A DNA stretch of 64,000 bases. It comes from Nitrobacter vulgaris (lineage in GTDB: Bacteria > Pseudomonadota > Alphaproteobacteria > Rhizobiales > Xanthobacteraceae). Location of the stretch: the NCBI RefSeq assembly GCF_031453995.1, contig NZ_JAVDPZ010000008.1, positions 62,001 through 126,000 of the forward strand, written 5' to 3'. The notes under the pieces were generated by a model that saw nothing but the letters and a program-made list of their open reading frames with translations, did no database searches and was not told the origin of the DNA. This document shows positions 61,183 to 64,000 of the stretch, piece after piece (within the stretch, counting starts at the first letter, position 1; every line of letters starts with the position of its first letter). The translations under genes and the position numbers were made by a program.

Positions 61183-62508
61183 ATGAAGAGCTTGGCCGAG
61201 CGGATTGGCGAGATCGAGCGCGTCAATATTTATGGCCGCGTGGTCGGTGTACGTGGGCTGATGGTTGAGATAGCCGGCCCTATCCATGCGATGTCGGTGG
61301 GAGCCCGTATCGTGATCGAGACCGGCGTCGGTCGGGCCATCCCTGCGGAGGTGGTCGGCTTCAACGGCGACAATGCCGTTGTCATGCCGTTTGCCGGCCT
61401 TGACGGGGTACGACGCGGCTGCCGTGCCTTGATCGCCAATGCCTCCGGCCAGGTGCGGCCGGCAGCCTCATGGCTCGGACGTGTTATCAACGCCATGGGC
61501 GAGCCGATTGACGGCAAAGGGCCGCTACCACAGGGGCCGGCGCCTGTGCCGTACCGTAATTCGCCGCCGTCGGCGCATTCGCGCAAACGGGTCGGCAAAC
61601 CGCTCGATCTTGGCGTCCGCGCCCTGAACACATTCCTGACCTGCTGCCGCGGCCAGCGGCTCGGCATTTTCGCGGGCTCCGGCGTCGGCAAATCGGTGCT
61701 GCTGTCGATGTTGGCGCGCAACGCGGATGCCGACATTTCGGTCATCGGTCTGGTCGGCGAACGCGGTCGTGAGGTGCAGGAGTTCCTGCAGGACGACCTT
61801 GGCGAAGAGGGGCTCGCACGATCGGTCGTCGTGGTCGCGACTTCTGATGAGCCCGCCTTGATGCGGCGTCAGGCCGCCTATCTGACTCTGGCGGTCGCGG
61901 AATATTTCCGCGACGAGGGCAGGGACGTCATGTGCATGATGGACTCGGTGACACGCTTTGCAATGGCGCAGCGCGAAATCGGATTGTCGACCGGCGAGCC
62001 GCCGACCACGAAGGGCTACACACCGACAGTGTTCACCGAATTGCCGAGGCTTCTGGAGCGCGCCGGTCCCGGCGCCGGCGAGGGAACCATCACCGGCATT
62101 TTCACCGTGCTGGTGGACGGCGACGATCATAACGAGCCGGTGGCCGACGCAGTGCGCGGCATTCTCGACGGCCACATCGTGATGGAGCGTGCCATTGCCG
62201 AGCGAGGTCGCTACCCCGCGATCAACATTTTGAAGTCGGTGTCCCGCACCATGCCGAAATCGGCTGATCCAGCCTTCCTGCCGATCATTACCCGCGCGCG
62301 ACAGATGATGGCCACTTATTCCGACATGGAGGAACTCGTCCGGCTCGGCGCCTATAGGACCGGCTCCAACGCGGAGGTCGATGAGGCAATCAAGTTGAAT
62401 CCGATTTTAGAGGATTTTCTGCGCCAGGCGAAGGATGAGGTGACCAGCATCGAGGAGGGTTATCGAAGGTTGCAGCAAATCGTTAAGACCTTGGAAACGG
62501 AAAGCTAA
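61183..62508 (+). CDS. fliI: Flagellum-specific ATPase FliI
   Basis: 441 residues from ATG 61183, preceded by AAGGA; the frame is open to 61123. It is a type III secretion ATPase related to F1-beta: Walker A GIFAGSGVGKSVLLSML, GLVGERGREVQEFL, Walker B DVMCMMDSVTRFAMAQRE, and GYTPTVFTELPRLLERAG. It powers export of flagellar substrates, with FliH and FliJ. fliJ follows 105 bases on. Confidence 0.97.
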   Translation: MKSLAERIGEIERVNIYGRVVGVRGLMVEIAGPIHAMSVGARIVIETGVGRAIPAEVVGFNGDNAVVMPFAGLDGVRRGCRALIANASGQVRPAASWLGRVINAMGEPIDGKGPLPQGPAPVPYRNSPPSAHSRKRVGKPLDLGVRALNTFLTCCRGQRLGIFAGSGVGKSVLLSMLARNADADISVIGLVGERGREVQEFLQDDLGEEGLARSVVVVATSDEPALMRRQAAYLTLAVAEYFRDEGRDVMCMMDSVTRFAMAQREIGLSTGEPPTTKGYTPTVFTELPRLLERAGPGAGEGTITGIFTVLVDGDDHNEPVADAVRGILDGHIVMERAIAERGRYPAINILKSVSRTMPKSADPAFLPIITRARQMMATYSDMEELVRLGAYRTGSNAEVDEAIKLNPILEDFLRQAKDEVTSIEEGYRRLQQIVKTLETES

Positions 62509-62613
62509 CTTTGTCGGGTCATCATCGGCTTCTCATAAGAGGAGTACGGCGGGATCCGAAGGAGGTGCCGCCGTTGTCCCGCGTAGATTGGGACTTCTGG
62601 GGAGTACGAGTCG

Positions 62614-63039
62614 ATGAAGTCACGTGAAACGCTGATCCGCCTGAAGAAATTCCAGGTCGAGGAGAAGCGTCGGAGAGTGGCTCAGATCGAGGGCATGATT
62701 GCTGATTTCCAACGCATGTCGGTCGATCTGGAGCGTGAAATCGAAATCGAGCAGGAACGTGCTGGGATCGATGATCCCGCACATTTCGCGTATCCGACCT
62801 ATGCCAAGGCAGCGATCCAGCGCCGGGAAAACCTGACCCGCTCCGCCGACGAACTCCGCGTCCAGCTCGAAGATGCCAAGATGGGCTTGGCGGAAGCCTT
62901 TGAGGAGCTCAAGAAAGTCGAATTGCTGGATGAGCGCGATCAGGCTCGCGAACGCGCAGAAGAGAACGCTCGCGAGCAGGCCGATCTTGATAGTATCGGT
63001 TTAATGCGCTCGCGCATGGGCGCCGCCACCATCGCGTGA
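62614..63039 (+). CDS. fliJ: Flagellar export protein FliJ
   Basis: A 141-residue, mostly coiled-coil protein (LIRLKKFQVEEKRRRVAQIE, then DFQRMSVDLEREIEIEQER and ELRVQLEDAKMGLAEAFEEL). FliJ inserts into the FliI ring as a stalk-like subunit and helps load chaperones. The sequence is too general to identify alone; position directly after fliI decides the call. Confidence 0.9.
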   Translation: MKSRETLIRLKKFQVEEKRRRVAQIEGMIADFQRMSVDLEREIEIEQERAGIDDPAHFAYPTYAKAAIQRRENLTRSADELRVQLEDAKMGLAEAFEELKKVELLDERDQARERAEENAREQADLDSIGLMRSRMGAATIA

Positions 63040-63130
63040 CGCGGGCGATCCGCCGAAGAGAAAAATTCCGCATCGGCGCCGACGGCTTCTATCTGGGTGC
63101 GCTTATTATTATGGGGTGTTTATAACGAAA

Positions 63131-63159
63131 GAAAACGCCCGTGGGGGGCGGGCGTTTTC
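63131..63159. terminator. Intrinsic terminator after fliJ
   Basis: GAAAACGCCCG and CGGGCGTTTTC form an 11-bp perfect stem around TGGGGGG. A-tracts and T-tracts lie on both sides, so it can stop transcripts from either direction, including the minus-strand small gene that follows. Confidence 0.9.
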
Positions 63160-63257
63160 CATCGTAGTCCACTTGGGGTTAGTGGGTCCTCTACGTACTC
63201 ACGTGGCGACTTCGGGGGGCAAATGTAAAGAAGCCTCGTGAATTCCTTCAAACTCCT

Positions 63258-63458
63258 TCATCGGACGACCATCGCGCCCGAACTCGTAACAGCCATCGGC
63301 TTTCCGGCTTTGATGACGCGTGCAGTCTGGGTATAGCCATCGTCAGCGTTCATGCGCGCTGAAATTGCGAAACCCGCCACTGCAATACCTGCAACAAGAG
63401 CCACAACCACGATCTTCAGGTGGGTCGTCCGATCCGCGCTGTAAATCGAATGGTTCAT
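63258..63458 (-). CDS. Small single-helix membrane protein
   Basis: 66 residues. AGGAGGG lies six bases before ATG 63458, an unusually strong ribosome-binding site. One transmembrane helix (LKIVVVALVAGIAVAGFAIS) is followed by a short exported-side tail (DDGYTQTARVIKAGKPMAVT). No cysteine or known domain. The length and strong start suggest high expression. Function unknown. Confidence 0.75.
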   Translation of the reverse strand: MNHSIYSADRTTHLKIVVVALVAGIAVAGFAISARMNADDGYTQTARVIKAGKPMAVTSSGAMVVR

Positions 63459-63781
63459 TGGAAGCCCTCCTGGCGTAACTTCCTTCTTGGAGATTGGTCT
63501 CCGCTGCCTGCGCAGAGGTTCATAATCTCGCGCCCTTAGAACGTAGGAATCGACACCAATGTTCCGAAGGGTTGATCACAAAGTGGTGAAAAGGTGTGAA
63601 GATGCGCGATCATTGAACCCGGCCTAATATGGGGAAATGGATAAATTGTGCAAATACATCAGCATTTTAACGTTAAACTGCGCTCGCGGCGCGTCCCGAC
63701 GGGGCCGGCACAGGCTGGAGATAAACCAGTTGTCTGGTGCCAAAATGCCGCATTAAGAGCGGCGTGATTCGAGCAGCGTGA
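63459..63781. other. 323-base intergenic region
   Basis: Between the flhA stop and the small membrane-protein start, both on the minus strand. Contains AT-rich patches (for example GGATAAATTGTGCAAATACA near 63640), where a promoter for the small gene is likely. No open frame or hairpin of note was seen. Confidence 0.5.
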
Positions 63782-64000
63782 TCAGATGCTGCCGACCGTC
63801 TTGAGCCGGGCCCGGGGATGGATTTCGGCCTGCGATAGAACAGAGGTCTGGGCGCGGAAACGTTCGACCAGCGAGCGGACGAACGGCCGGATTGCGGCCG
63901 AGGTTACCAGCACCGGCGCTTCGCCTTCCCGGGCGGCCTGTTCGAAGCGGTCGCGCACCGCGGCCATAAATTCTGATAACTTTGACGGCTGCATCGCAAG
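63782..64000 (-). CDS. flhA: Flagellar biosynthesis protein FlhA, C-terminal end
   Basis: The last 72 residues of a gene that enters from the right edge. It reads AAVRDRFEQAAREGEAPVLV, then TSAAIRPFVRSLVERF and TSVLSQAEIHPRARLKTVGSI. This is the end of the cytosolic export-gate domain of FlhA, whose nonamer ring docks substrates for flagellar type III export. It fits the adjacent fliI-fliJ. The membrane part lies outside the window. Confidence 0.9.
   Translation of the reverse strand, partial: LAMQPSKLSEFMAAVRDRFEQAAREGEAPVLVTSAAIRPFVRSLVERFRAQTSVLSQAEIHPRARLKTVGSI

Overview
The window looks like chromosomal core from an alphaproteobacterium of the Bradyrhizobium / Nitrobacter / Rhodopseudomonas group (Nitrobacteraceae). 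Pointers are the high GC content, the order acs / HTH-S24 regulator / DUF952 / pyrD, the heme set hemC-hemD-mitofilin-HemY, the alphaproteobacterial cell-cycle regulators GcrA, ChpT and CtrA, flagellar fliI-fliJ-flhA, and a short dispersed repeat typical of that family (44295-44402). No lineage-defining pathway (photosynthesis, nitrite oxidation, nodulation) lies here, so the genus is left open. I see no prophage, plasmid, CRISPR array or rRNA operon.

Layout. 1-6040: pyrD (cut by the window start), a DUF952 gene, an S24/HTH repressor, acetyl-CoA synthetase, an EVE-domain gene, gpsA and tsaD. 6134-10969: a heme and envelope cluster (hemC, hemD, mitofilin-like, HemY-like). 11103-15848: tRNA-Thr(CGU), small genes, an SDR enzyme, tRNA-Ala(CGC), two strong palindromes, yggT, a DUF167 gene, folD and ppa. 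16033-25226: GNAT, amine oxidase, mutS, a methyltransferase, a hydrolase, a dead transposase fragment, a Zur-like regulator and ispG. 25303-36246: a Na+/H+ antiporter, DUF1345, a polyprenyl synthase, mtgA, rpmF, a degenerate-GGDEF/EAL protein, a polysaccharide deacetylase and an OmpA/BON-type protein. 36325-44251: a YbhN-like membrane protein and the phosphate regulon phoR-pstSCAB-phoU-phoB, with a triple Pho box and a terminator after pstS. 44501-51998: gcrA, argD-argF, a coiled-coil protein, DUF1134, YHS, cysQ-like and chpT. 52211-57857: chemotaxis cheA-W-Y-B-R, in which CheA carries two CheW-like domains and a receiver. 57951-59924: a DUF350 / YgiB-like / glutathionylspermidine-synthase operon whose last gene has a frameshift. 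60113-64000: ctrA, fliI, fliJ, a small membrane protein and the 3' end of flhA.

How it fits together. The right half is an envelope, phosphate and cell-cycle/motility neighbourhood. GcrA acts at promoters carrying GANTC methylation sites, ChpT passes phosphate to CtrA, and CtrA commonly controls flagellar and chemotaxis genes in this class. All three regulator genes fall within about 16 kb, interleaved with che and fli genes. The intergenic regions upstream of both gcrA and ctrA each hold four GANTC sites. I found no clearly undescribed large system. The most notable items are the GANTC-rich regulator promoters, the hybrid CheA, the frameshifted ATP-grasp gene, the twin palindromes beside tRNA-Ala, the Mic60-type gene inside the heme cluster, and several small or coiled-coil genes without known function.
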